Part shown: positions 27,679 through 35,462 of the stretch, one piece after another
Layout of the letters: each line of letters starts with the position of its first letter
Position numbering within the stretch: position 1 is the first letter of the stretch
Notes under the pieces: model-generated
The model's database searches: none
What the model was told of the DNA's origin: nothing
What the model saw: the letters and a program-made list of their open reading frames with translations, nothing else
NCBI GenBank assembly: GCA_003612625.1
Contig: RAZJ01000008.1
Span: 1 to 64,000 of the forward strand
Source of the DNA: a bacterium 1XD42-1
GTDB lineage: Bacteria; Bacillota; Clostridia; Oscillospirales; Ruminococcaceae
Length of the DNA: 64,000 nucleotides
Reading direction: 5' to 3'
Program-made: the position numbers and the translations under genes

Positions 27679-27722
27679 AGATAACATATTTTTCTTACAT
27701 TTTCCCTTACAATTTTCTTACA
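27679..27722 (-). promoter_or_regulatory. response-regulator-type promoter of the MacAB-like operon
   Basis: Three CTTACA elements (plus 27694-27699, 27706-27711, 27717-27722; TGTAAG on the coding strand) are spaced 12 and 11 bp, one helical turn. They cover the place where a -35 box would be, upstream of a TTATCT -10-like box (27679-27684). This is the usual layout of OmpR/PhoB-type activator sites. The same repeats occur upstream of the regulator gene. Confidence 0.55.
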
Positions 27723-27856
27723 AATTACAGGCAGTTATCTGTAATGAGTGTACGAATCCGATTCATACAGTATACCGTCAATAAAATACCATACTTGGGG
27801 AAAAATTGCAAGAGGGAGAATTGAAAAACTTTTTTAAGAAATTTCAAGCTATGAAG

Positions 27857-27884
27857 AATCCCCCCCGGCAAAGCCAGGGGGATT
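27857..27884. terminator. hairpin after the sensor kinase gene
   Basis: AATCCCCCC-GGC and GCC-AGGGGGATT form a long GC-rich stem with an AAA loop, just beyond the kinase stop codon. T-content after it is modest on the minus strand (TCTTCATAG). Confidence 0.6.
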
Positions 27885-27904
27885 CCATTTATACGTTATC
27901 TTCT

Positions 27905-30247
27905 TTATGCGCCGCGTTTTTCCTGGCTTTCCGGGCACGGCGCCGGGCTTTCCATTGTTCCATCCGTTCCGGCCCCATCCACCGGAAAAACTTCACAATC
28001 CGTTTCCCCGCTGCTTTCAGCTTCTGGGGCAGTATGCGCAGTTTCTGCATGAGGGCCGGATACCAGGCCCCCGCCTTCCGCTTCCCGAAAAAATGGTGGC
28101 TTCCCGGAGGAATCCGGGGAATCGGTTGTTTGTACTGGTACTGCCGCCAAAGAATCAGAAACTTCGTTTTTCTGTTCTTCTGGCTGTTCCTGGTGGACTG
28201 CCCGCTGTGCATAAGGAACATAAAGCGGCATCCGTACAATCGCCTTAAACAAATCCCCATCTAACTGGATTTCTAAGCTCCCGCCGTTTAACTCTAAAAA
28301 GCTTTTTGCAATTGCCAGACCTAAGCCGGAACCTTCTGTTGTGCGGGAAGTGTCCCCCCGCTGGAACCGTTCTACAATTTCTTCCGCTGTGAAGGTCATT
28401 TCATAACCTGCCACATTTTTAAAGATAATTTGGGCATTGAGGCCTTCCTGAGAGGCTACAATATAAACACGTGTCCCCGTTAAAGAATATTTTAACGCAT
28501 TCCCTAATAAATTTTCAAAAACACGGTGGAGTTTTTTCCCATCTGCCCGGACTACCAATGGCGCGTCACAAAGCTGTAATTTTACTTCAATTCCCGACTG
28601 GGCTGTACGCTGATCCAATTCCGCTACCGTTTGTTCTACTAAAGATTGGATGCTGAGCTGTTCTAAATTGAGATCAATCGCGCCGCTGTTTGCTTTTGAA
28701 ATTTCAAATAAATCCTGTACTAAGTTTTTCAATCGCTGGGCCTTCTTTTCCAATACTTTCACATAATCATTCGCAAAATCTGGTGAAAGATTTTCTTTTC
28801 CTAATAAATCTACATAGTTAATAATTGATGTCAAAGGCGTTTTCAGATCGTGGGAAACATTTGTAATCAATTCTACTTTCATTTTTTCATTGCGTACCTG
28901 CTCCCCTGCCATTCGGGATACGCCGCTGTGAATATCATTCAAATCGGCTGCCAATGGGGCAAATACATTTTCAGGCGGCAGGATTAAGGGCTGTTCCGCA
29001 GTACCGGCCCGGATTTTTGCGGTATAGTCTATAATAGCAGCAAAAGCATCTATGTCCCGGTTATAGGTATTGATGTACCGGAGCAAAAGAAACAGTCCCA
29101 ATACCACAAGGAACAAATCAACAACAAAGCCTGCTTCTTCCATAGCGAAAATCAGGAATACTGCCAGCAATGCCAGACAAAATTCACTCACAACTAAGAA
29201 TAATATCCTGCGTTTCATTCGGGCACAAAATGGATACCGGCTGTCAAAACGATCCAGCATACATCTTAAAGAATGGATGCTGTTATGGATAAAAACATGC
29301 CTGCCATTCCGCCGGAAATCATTGACAATGAGCCAAAATCCCCAGAATCCGCATAACAAGATAATAAACAGGGAAAGCTCGTCCAAATAACCCATATTAA
29401 AGAAAATCGCCAAGAAAGTTAATATGGCTAATGCCTTGCATTCCACCCAGAACCATCCTGTAAAAGCTGCCAGTTTTGCTTTGGCAATATCCAGGCTTTG
29501 TTTTTTCAGCCGCACAGCCAGAAATACAAATAAAGAAACAAGTGCCGCGCCTGATACAACTAAAAATCCAACAACAATTTGGAACCAGCTATAATAACAG
29601 CTATAAATAGAACCATAATTATTGCTAAATGCGCCTTCCGCCTGGACAGCCAGACAGATGACAGCCCCGCTGCTGGATAAATTCCCGCCATCTGCTATAT
29701 AATACCGGGACATGGAAATTGGTTTTTCATAACTCTGCTGGCCAATACGGGTATTCATGTTTTCATAAAGTGTTCCATTCTGTATGACCAACAGATGATC
29801 ATAGCCTTGTTCCGAAGGGCGTATTGCTAAATTGTTATAATTTTCACTGGAAAGAGTTAACTGCTGTTCTTTTTCTTCCAGAAATTCCTTTACGGAATGG
29901 GCCTGGGTTCCTGAAGAAATGGGCATCGGCAGCTCTGGCCCGTCAATCCAATAAGAGATATTTCCACCTTGACTGGACAATAAATGGTATGCGTAATCCC
30001 GATTATCCATATCAAAGCCGGAATTATTCCAAATGATTTCCGCGTGGGGGTCCGCTAATACATACCCTGCCGCCAGCAAATCCGTCATCGTCTTTCGGTA
30101 GTTCCTGCTTAATTTATAATCCGGCGATAAAATCGAATTGCCGAACCCCAAAATTATCACATACAAGGAGCCCCAAAAAACACTGACAGAGAGAAAATAA
30201 ATAAGAAATGCTAAAAACGGATTACGTTTTTTTAATTTTGCAGCCAT
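27905..30247 (-). CDS. membrane sensor histidine kinase with extracellular domain
   Basis: Sensor kinase of 780 residues. It has a first membrane helix (about 15-37), an extracellular domain (about 38-215), several further helices (about 220-385), HisKA with the phosphorylatable His in NVSHDLKTPLTSI, and HATPase with N-box FENLLGNALKYS and G-box GSGLGLAIAKSF. A roughly 100-residue Pro/Glu/Ser-rich tail follows the ATPase domain, which is unusual. It is the intact copy of a tandemly duplicated gene; the other copy (30292-31125) is truncated. The OmpR-type regulator upstream is the expected partner. Confidence 0.92.
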   Translation of the reverse strand: MAAKLKKRNPFLAFLIYFLSVSVFWGSLYVIILGFGNSILSPDYKLSRNYRKTMTDLLAAGYVLADPHAEIIWNNSGFDMDNRDYAYHLLSSQGGNISYWIDGPELPMPISSGTQAHSVKEFLEEKEQQLTLSSENYNNLAIRPSEQGYDHLLVIQNGTLYENMNTRIGQQSYEKPISMSRYYIADGGNLSSSGAVICLAVQAEGAFSNNYGSIYSCYYSWFQIVVGFLVVSGAALVSLFVFLAVRLKKQSLDIAKAKLAAFTGWFWVECKALAILTFLAIFFNMGYLDELSLFIILLCGFWGFWLIVNDFRRNGRHVFIHNSIHSLRCMLDRFDSRYPFCARMKRRILFLVVSEFCLALLAVFLIFAMEEAGFVVDLFLVVLGLFLLLRYINTYNRDIDAFAAIIDYTAKIRAGTAEQPLILPPENVFAPLAADLNDIHSGVSRMAGEQVRNEKMKVELITNVSHDLKTPLTSIINYVDLLGKENLSPDFANDYVKVLEKKAQRLKNLVQDLFEISKANSGAIDLNLEQLSIQSLVEQTVAELDQRTAQSGIEVKLQLCDAPLVVRADGKKLHRVFENLLGNALKYSLTGTRVYIVASQEGLNAQIIFKNVAGYEMTFTAEEIVERFQRGDTSRTTEGSGLGLAIAKSFLELNGGSLEIQLDGDLFKAIVRMPLYVPYAQRAVHQEQPEEQKNEVSDSLAAVPVQTTDSPDSSGKPPFFREAEGGGLVSGPHAETAHTAPEAESSGETDCEVFPVDGAGTDGTMESPAPCPESQEKRGA

Positions 30248-30291
30248 GCCTTACACCACCTTTAAATTATTTTTTTGCAGCTTGAATTTTT

Positions 30292-31125
30292 TTATAAGCA
30301 ATAATATCGTTTAAAATCGGCTGCTAATGGATAAAATGCACTTTCAGAAGGAATATCCAATGGTTCCGGAGAAATTCCAGATCGGATTTTGCCAATATAC
30401 TCTATAATCTTAGCAAAAGCATCTATGTCCTTGTTGTAAGCATTGACATACCATATTAAAAGGAATATGCCTAAGCCAATTAAAAACAAGTCTATAATGA
30501 ATCCGCTTTCTTCCAGAATAAAAAGAAGCAATAATGCGGAAACTGCCAAGCAAAATTCACTGATAATGAAAAATAATATCCTTTTTTTCATTCTGACGCA
30601 AAAGTCACCATGACTGTCAAAGCGGTCCAGTATCCTTTTTAAAGAGGAGATGCTGTTATGGGTAAAAACGGATTTGCCATTAAACCGTAAATCTGTCCAA
30701 ATCAGCCAAAAGCCCCAAAAGGCACATAATAAAACAGCAAATAAGAAAAACTGTTCAAAATTGGGGATATGAAAAAGAAGGAATAATGTAACCAATACAG
30801 CAAAGCCTTTCCATTCTACCCAAAACCATCCTGTAAATACAGCTAATTTTTCTTTCACAATGTCTAAGCTTTCTTTTTTCCGGAAGCGGACTAATAAAAA
30901 AATAAGGAAAGATACCAATGCTGTGCCAATAAAAGTGAGAAAAATTGTACTTCCATAAATGGTTATTTCTTTTCCATTGAAAGGCAGTTGGAACAATTCT
31001 TCTTCCCATGTAAACAAGCCCTTTGCTAAAAATAAAATATATAACGACGTAAACAAAGCATTGAGTGAGAGAAAATAAACGGAAAATGAAAAAATAGGAT
31101 TATGCTTTTTCAATTTTGTATCCAA
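30292..31125 (-). pseudogene. truncated sensor kinase paralogue lacking catalytic domains
   Basis: A 277-codon frame starting at TTG 31125 inside the end of the regulator gene. It aligns with the membrane part of the neighbouring 780-residue kinase (VFTGWFWVE, HNSISSLKRILDRFDS, NAYNKDIDAFAKII) but has only a short extracellular loop in place of the large domain. The frame ends at PLAADFK, just where the neighbour continues into HisKA. After a one-base shift the next codons still match briefly, and the sequence then runs into a copy of the regulator gene's last codons. Phosphorylation domains are absent. A retained role as a membrane sensor module cannot be excluded. Confidence 0.75.
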
Positions 31126-31810
31126 TGCCCCATACCACCTTTAAATATTTTGGTTCCCGCGGATTGATTTCAATTTTCTCCCGGATTCGCCGGATATGGA
31201 CTGCTACCGTATTTTCCGGGGAAAAACTTGGTTCATTCCATACCCTTTCATAAATTTCCTCAATGGAAAAAACCCGTCCTTGATTCCGCATCAATAATTC
31301 TAAAATTTTATATTCAATCGGTGTAAGCCTGCATTCTTCCCCATCTACGGTAAGCCGTTTTTGAGGAATATCTAATGTCAGCCCCCCTGCTGTCAATACA
31401 TCTTCTTCTGTATTTTTCCCATCTGCTGCTGTTCCTAAAACAGTATAACGCCGAAGCTGGCTTTTGACCCGCGCAATCAGCTCCAATGGATTGAATGGCT
31501 TTGTAATGTAATCATCTGCTCCAAAATCCAATCCCAGGATTTTGTCAGTATCTTCACTTTTGGCGGAAATTAAAATAATCGGAATATTATGCTGCTCCCG
31601 CAAACGCATCATTGCTTTCATTCCATCTAATTTCGGCATCATAATATCCATTAAAATTAACTGGATGGAATGGGCCGCCACAGCTTCCAATGCCTGAAGC
31701 CCGTCATATGCTTTATATATTTTCAGGTTTTCCCGGCTTAAATAAATTGCAATGGAATCTACAATTTCTTTATCATCATCTACAATGAGAACGCTGTGCT
31801 GCTGTTCCAT
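31100..31810 (-). CDS. OmpR/PhoB-family response regulator
   Basis: A 236-residue transcription regulator with a receiver domain (1-120; acidic pocket DDD at 11-13, phosphoacceptor Asp55 in LMDIMMP, Lys in YITKPF) and a C-terminal winged helix (about 140-235) with ENTVAVHIRRIREKIE as the recognition region. It overlaps the truncated kinase frame by 26 bp and is the first gene of the operon. Tandem CTTACA repeats upstream of it and of the exporter operon are its likely binding sites. Confidence 0.94.
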   Translation of the reverse strand: MEQQHSVLIVDDDKEIVDSIAIYLSRENLKIYKAYDGLQALEAVAAHSIQLILMDIMMPKLDGMKAMMRLREQHNIPIILISAKSEDTDKILGLDFGADDYITKPFNPLELIARVKSQLRRYTVLGTAADGKNTEEDVLTAGGLTLDIPQKRLTVDGEECRLTPIEYKILELLMRNQGRVFSIEEIYERVWNEPSFSPENTVAVHIRRIREKIEINPREPKYLKVVWGIGYKIEKA

Positions 31811-31849
31811 TTTCTATCATCCTTCCTTATGAAATGCACTATAAAAGCG

Positions 31850-31943
31850 ATTATAACACATCCCATCCCCCTCTGTCTTTCAATTTGATTATATTCCTCT
31901 TTTCTTACAGGATGTCCCATAATTTTCTTAAAATATTCTTACA
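31850..31943 (-). promoter_or_regulatory. promoter region with phased CTTACA repeats before the regulator gene
   Basis: CTTACA at plus 31904-31909, CTTAAA at 31927-31932 and CTTACA at 31938-31943 are spaced 23 and 11 bp, about two and one helical turns. A TATAAT box lies at 31888-31893 with a poor -35 (GACATC), and a second, TGTTATAAT, at 31850-31855. This suggests activator-dependent autoregulation. Confidence 0.55.
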
Positions 31944-32044
31944 AAATTCCGCTAAAAAACGAAAAATAAATTTTTTTCCAGACAGCATTTCAATGGCTTT
32001 TATGTGCAAACTATAAAAGATCCCATTGAAAGAAGGTATTTATT

Positions 32045-32257
32045 TTGAAAAAAATTCCTTATCCTTATGCCTTTTCCATGGAAGAAGATATTGACGAAGA
32101 TTTGCAATCCGTTGCTTCTGCAACAGAATGTACTGGTTTAATGCCTTCAGCCCTTCTCACAGAAGATGAAGTTAATGGCCTTCGGGAAATTTATGATGTT
32201 CCTCCCGGACAAAGGGATTCTTTCCTAAAAAGTATGGAGAATCCTAAAAATCCTTAA
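32045..32257 (+). CDS. small acidic hypothetical protein
   Basis: A 70-residue product starting at TTG 32045, behind GAAGG. It is acidic in the first half (MEEDIDEDLQS) and contains LTEDEVNGLREIYDVPPG, with no membrane helix or known domain. It is transcribed divergently from the two-component operon and followed by a strong hairpin. I do not recognise a family. The start codon is non-ATG and the protein short, so coding status is probable rather than certain. Confidence 0.5.
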   Translation: MKKIPYPYAFSMEEDIDEDLQSVASATECTGLMPSALLTEDEVNGLREIYDVPPGQRDSFLKSMENPKNP

Positions 32258-32284
32258 AACAAGCTGTTTTTTAATTTGAATCAG

Positions 32285-32325
32285 CAAACGCGCTATGGAA
32301 TTTAAAAAAATCCATAGCGCGTTTG
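32285..32325. terminator. 15-bp perfect hairpin between convergent genes
   Basis: CAAACGCGCTATGGA and TCCATAGCGCGTTTG pair perfectly around an AT loop. It lies between the small acidic ORF and the convergent membrane-protein gene. T-runs are not directly adjacent, but the stem is strong enough to act on both strands. Confidence 0.65.
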
Positions 32326-32351
32326 TCCATTATGTAGCTTTTTCTATTTTT

Positions 32352-33101
32352 TTACTGCCTTCTGGCGCGGATACTCATGGTTTCCTTCCATTCAGGGCCC
32401 ATTTTGTGGAAATTTTTAGCAACAAATTCTGCCCGCCGGTTTGTTTCTAATGCCTGTTTACTGACGCGTTCCTTATATACAGATTCCAACTCCTTAAAGC
32501 TTGCAATAAGATTGGAAATATTTCCGATAATTTGTGTCCCCTTCCGAATATCCATTGTTAGTTGCTGTTGTTCTTCAATTTCTTCGGTTTCTTCTCTCTG
32601 GGCTATTAAAGCATCTATTTTTTGTTGTTCTGCTTGCTGCATTTCCCCGCAGCTATTGAGGAAGCTGTTTAAATTCCGTCTTTCTGCTGACAAAACATTT
32701 GTTAAATAACGGGATGTAAAATGAAGCCCTACAAAAAAATAAAAATCTTTTGTATATTTTGGATTGGCCCAAATATCCCGGATGGTTTTTTCCATCTGCT
32801 TGCACTGATTATAAATTTCTTTCGCTGTATTGTAGAACTGTGTCGTGCCGTCATCCCCATTGCCTTCTACTTGAGGGATGTTATGCCTTGTCTTTTGCAT
32901 CAGATCATCCAGCAATTCCAAAAGCTGTTCCATGGCGCCTTCAAAATCCCGGCGCACTGAAATACAAAGGGCATTCCGGTATTTTGCCTCATCTGCCATG
33001 CTGTATGCCGGACTATCATAAAAATGTCGGATCATAAAGACTAAGCAAATGATAATCATTAAAATAATTGCGGTTGCAATACCCCACCCGAGCATTCCCA
33101 T
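32352..33101 (-). CDS. hypothetical single-pass membrane protein with helical cytoplasmic domain
   Basis: A 249-residue protein with one N-terminal membrane helix (about 5-25, GIATAIILMIIICLVFMI) and a long, charged, mostly helical remainder. A coiled-coil-like Gln/Glu-rich stretch (QQKIDALIAQREETEEIEEQQQ, about 163-184) is the clearest feature. The start is ATG 33101 behind GAGGAG. It may be a structural or adaptor protein; I recognise no domain. It is monocistronic and divergent from the serS leader. Confidence 0.7.
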   Translation of the reverse strand: MGMLGWGIATAIILMIIICLVFMIRHFYDSPAYSMADEAKYRNALCISVRRDFEGAMEQLLELLDDLMQKTRHNIPQVEGNGDDGTTQFYNTAKEIYNQCKQMEKTIRDIWANPKYTKDFYFFVGLHFTSRYLTNVLSAERRNLNSFLNSCGEMQQAEQQKIDALIAQREETEEIEEQQQLTMDIRKGTQIIGNISNLIASFKELESVYKERVSKQALETNRRAEFVAKNFHKMGPEWKETMSIRARRQ

Positions 33102-33252
33102 TGTTATCTCCTCATTTCTCCAACTGAGCCTTGCGGAAGCTTCCAAAAACGGGCCCGGCTCTTATCTTTTTTCTTATTTTACATTATTTTCTTTTGATAT
33201 TCAACTATTTTTTTATTTACTAATTTTTTTATTCCATACAGCACATTTCCCA

Positions 33253-33281
33253 TTGCAAATCCGATCATCATTCGGTATAAT
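33253..33281 (+). promoter_or_regulatory. sigma-A promoter of serS
   Basis: TTGCAA (33253-33258), 17-bp spacer, TATAAT (33276-33281), leading into the T-box leader. Confidence 0.75.
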
Positions 33282-33287
33282 AGACAA

Positions 33288-33520
33288 AGAATATTGGCGT
33301 TGATGGAATCTATGACTTTTTATGCCTTTTGCAGAGAACCGGTGGTCGGTGTAAACCGGTAAAGGAAAATGGTCGGTCCACTTCCGGAGCTACCAGCGAT
33401 GAGTTGGAGGGTACGCCCTTTACAGCGTATGTGAGGAGGCCGGGTTATATCACCGGCAATTTGGGTGGCAACGCGGAATCTTCCGTCCCATATGGATTGG
33501 GCGGGAGGTTTTTCTTTTTT
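33288..33520 (+). promoter_or_regulatory. T-box riboswitch leader of serS
   Basis: The conserved T-box sequence GGGTGGCAACGCGG lies at 33463-33476. It is followed by a terminator-like stem (CTTCCGTCC with GGGCGGGAGG, about 33479-33509) and TTTTTCTTTTTT. The bulge residues TGGC (33466-33469) would pair with the GCCA end of an uncharged tRNA, fitting the G discriminator base of tRNA-Ser. Uncharged tRNA-Ser would stabilise the antiterminator and switch serS on. Stem I is present upstream, but I could not assign the specifier codon with certainty. Confidence 0.85.
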
Positions 33521-33553
33521 GCCTCCTCAAAAAACGAAAAGGAGAAATCATTT

Positions 33554-34834
33554 ATGTTAGACATGAAATTTGTAAGAAGCAATCCCGATGCTGTCAAGGA
33601 AAATATTAAGAAAAAATTCCAGGACGAAAAACTGCCTTTGGTAGATGAAGTATTGGAATTAGATAAGCAATTCCGGGATGCGAAAACCCGCTGTGATTAT
33701 TTACGCAGCCAGCGCAATACCATTAGTAAGCAAATCGGCGGCCTTATGGCAAAAGGACAAAAAGAAGAAGCGGAAAAAGTAAAAGCCCAAGTCACTGAAA
33801 TGGCCCAGGAACTGGAAGATTTAGAGAAAAAAGAGGACAGCCTTTCTGCTGAAATCAAAAAACGTATGATGGTCATTCCTAATATTATTGATCCCTCTGT
33901 TCCCATTGGGAAAGATGACAGCGAAAATGTAGAAGTGGAACGTTTTGGTGAACCTGTTGTTCCTGATTTCGAAGTTCCTTATCATGTGGATATTATGGAA
34001 CGGCTTCATGGAATTGATTTAGACAGCGCCCGCCGTACCAGCGGCAACGGATTCTATTACCTTTGCGGGGATATTGCCCGGCTCCATTCCGCTATTCTGT
34101 CTTATGCCAGGGATTTTATGATTAACCGGGGCTTCACCTATTATATCCCGCCTTTCATGATCCGCAGCAATGTAGTAAATGGCGTTATGAGCTTTGCGGA
34201 AATGGAAAATATGATGTATAAAATTGAAGGCGAGGATCTTTATCTGATCGGTACCAGTGAACACAGCATGATCGGTAAATTTATTGATACCATTTTAGAT
34301 GAAAACAGCCTGCCTCAGGCTTTAACCAGTTATTCCCCCTGCTTCCGGAAAGAAGTCGGTGCTCATGGGATTGAAGAACGGGGCGTTTACCGGATTCACC
34401 AATTTGAAAAACAGGAAATGATCGTTGTCTGCAAGCCGGAAGAAAGTCCGGAATGGTTTGTGAAATTATGGCAGAATACTGTTGACTTTTTCCGTTCTTT
34501 GGATATTCCAGTGCGTACTTTGGAATGCTGCTCCGGGGATTTGGCTGACTTAAAAGTAAAAAGCCTGGATGTTGAAGCCTGGTCTCCCCGCCAGAAAAAA
34601 TATTTTGAAGTGGGAAGCTGCTCCAATTTAGGAGATGCTCAAGCCCGCAGATTAGGCATCCGGATCAAGAGCAAAGAAAAAGGCAATTATTTAGCCCATA
34701 CCCTGAATAATACTGTGGTAGCGCCTCCCCGTATGCTGATTGCCTATTTGGAAAATAACCTGCAAGCTGATGGTTCTGTACGGATTCCAGAGCCTTTGCG
34801 GATGTATATGGGCGGAAAAGACTGCATCCGTTAA
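33554..34834 (+). CDS. serS: serine--tRNA ligase
   Basis: Charges tRNA-Ser (and tRNA-Sec where present) with serine. The 426-residue class II synthetase has the N-terminal long antiparallel coiled coil (about 30-100) that grips the tRNA variable arm. Motif 2 is seen in SPCFRKEVGAHG...YRIHQFEKQE and motif 3 in NNTVVAPPRMLIAYLEN. The start ATG 33554 follows AAAAGGAGA; the longer open frame is the T-box leader. It is transcribed alone and ends at a bidirectional terminator. Confidence 0.97.
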   Translation: MLDMKFVRSNPDAVKENIKKKFQDEKLPLVDEVLELDKQFRDAKTRCDYLRSQRNTISKQIGGLMAKGQKEEAEKVKAQVTEMAQELEDLEKKEDSLSAEIKKRMMVIPNIIDPSVPIGKDDSENVEVERFGEPVVPDFEVPYHVDIMERLHGIDLDSARRTSGNGFYYLCGDIARLHSAILSYARDFMINRGFTYYIPPFMIRSNVVNGVMSFAEMENMMYKIEGEDLYLIGTSEHSMIGKFIDTILDENSLPQALTSYSPCFRKEVGAHGIEERGVYRIHQFEKQEMIVVCKPEESPEWFVKLWQNTVDFFRSLDIPVRTLECCSGDLADLKVKSLDVEAWSPRQKKYFEVGSCSNLGDAQARRLGIRIKSKEKGNYLAHTLNNTVVAPPRMLIAYLENNLQADGSVRIPEPLRMYMGGKDCIR

Positions 34835-34856
34835 ATCTCTCCCACAAAAATTACAA

Positions 34857-34898
34857 AAAGAGCCGTTACAGAAAATTCTTTTTCTGTAACGGCTCTTT
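34857..34898. terminator. bidirectional terminator for serS and the microcompartment operon
   Basis: AAAGAGCCGTTACAGAAA and TTTCTGTAACGGCTCTTT form an 18-bp stem. A/T tracts on both sides serve serS from the left and the end of the 17-gene operon from the right. Confidence 0.9.
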
Positions 34899-34915
34899 AT
34901 CTGCTTTTCAAATGG

Positions 34916-35461
34916 TTAGACATAATTCCAAAGGTCGCTATGGGGTGCGCCTAATACAGAACTTCCTACCAAAAGCCCTTGTTCAGCAGCATAACGGCTG
35001 CCCGCTTCCACGGCTGCGGTAACATCTGCTACTTCGCCAGTCAGCATGACAACACCTTTTCCACCCATTCCACGGGCTGTGCGAAGCTCTAAAATATCCA
35101 CATCGGCTGCTTTTACGGCAGTATCAGCAGCTAAAATGGCACTGGCCACAGAGAATGTTTCGATGGTGCCTAAAGCGCCATGACGGGCTTCCGGCTGGCC
35201 TCCTAAAAGTGCCTTGATAACCGAAGGATCGATCCGTCCCAATAAGACGCTGTCTACGGCATAATCTGAAAAATCTGTCCGGATTTTTTCCATAGCTGCA
35301 TTAACCTGGGCAAGCTGACCGGAAAGAACCAGTTCAAACTTCCCCGGGCAAATAGGCTGCGCTGTTACCAACTGGATTCCAGCAGATTTTAAAGCTTCAT
35401 CACTGGCTTGAATCCCTTTTGCAATACTCCGTAATTCCAGAATGCCTATCGAATATTCCAT
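34916..35461 (-). CDS. pduT: PduT-type tandem-BMC shell protein with Fe-S cysteine
   Basis: A 181-residue protein with two BMC domains (about 1-90 and 95-181) that would form a pseudohexameric trimer in the shell facet. Cys38 in QPICPGKF matches the cysteine that in characterised PduT holds a [4Fe-4S] cluster at the three-fold axis, a proposed route for electrons across the shell. It lies two bases after the pduS stop; the PduS-PduT pair is known to interact in other organisms. It is the last gene of the operon. Confidence 0.92.
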   Translation of the reverse strand: MEYSIGILELRSIAKGIQASDEALKSAGIQLVTAQPICPGKFELVLSGQLAQVNAAMEKIRTDFSDYAVDSVLLGRIDPSVIKALLGGQPEARHGALGTIETFSVASAILAADTAVKAADVDILELRTARGMGGKGVVMLTGEVADVTAAVEAGSRYAAEQGLLVGSSVLGAPHSDLWNYV

Positions 35462-35462
35462 C

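Noticed and set aside
33329-33553. N-terminal extension of serS in the open frame
   Set aside because: This stretch is the T-box leader with its terminator; the synthetase aligns from ATG 33554, which has a good ribosome binding site.
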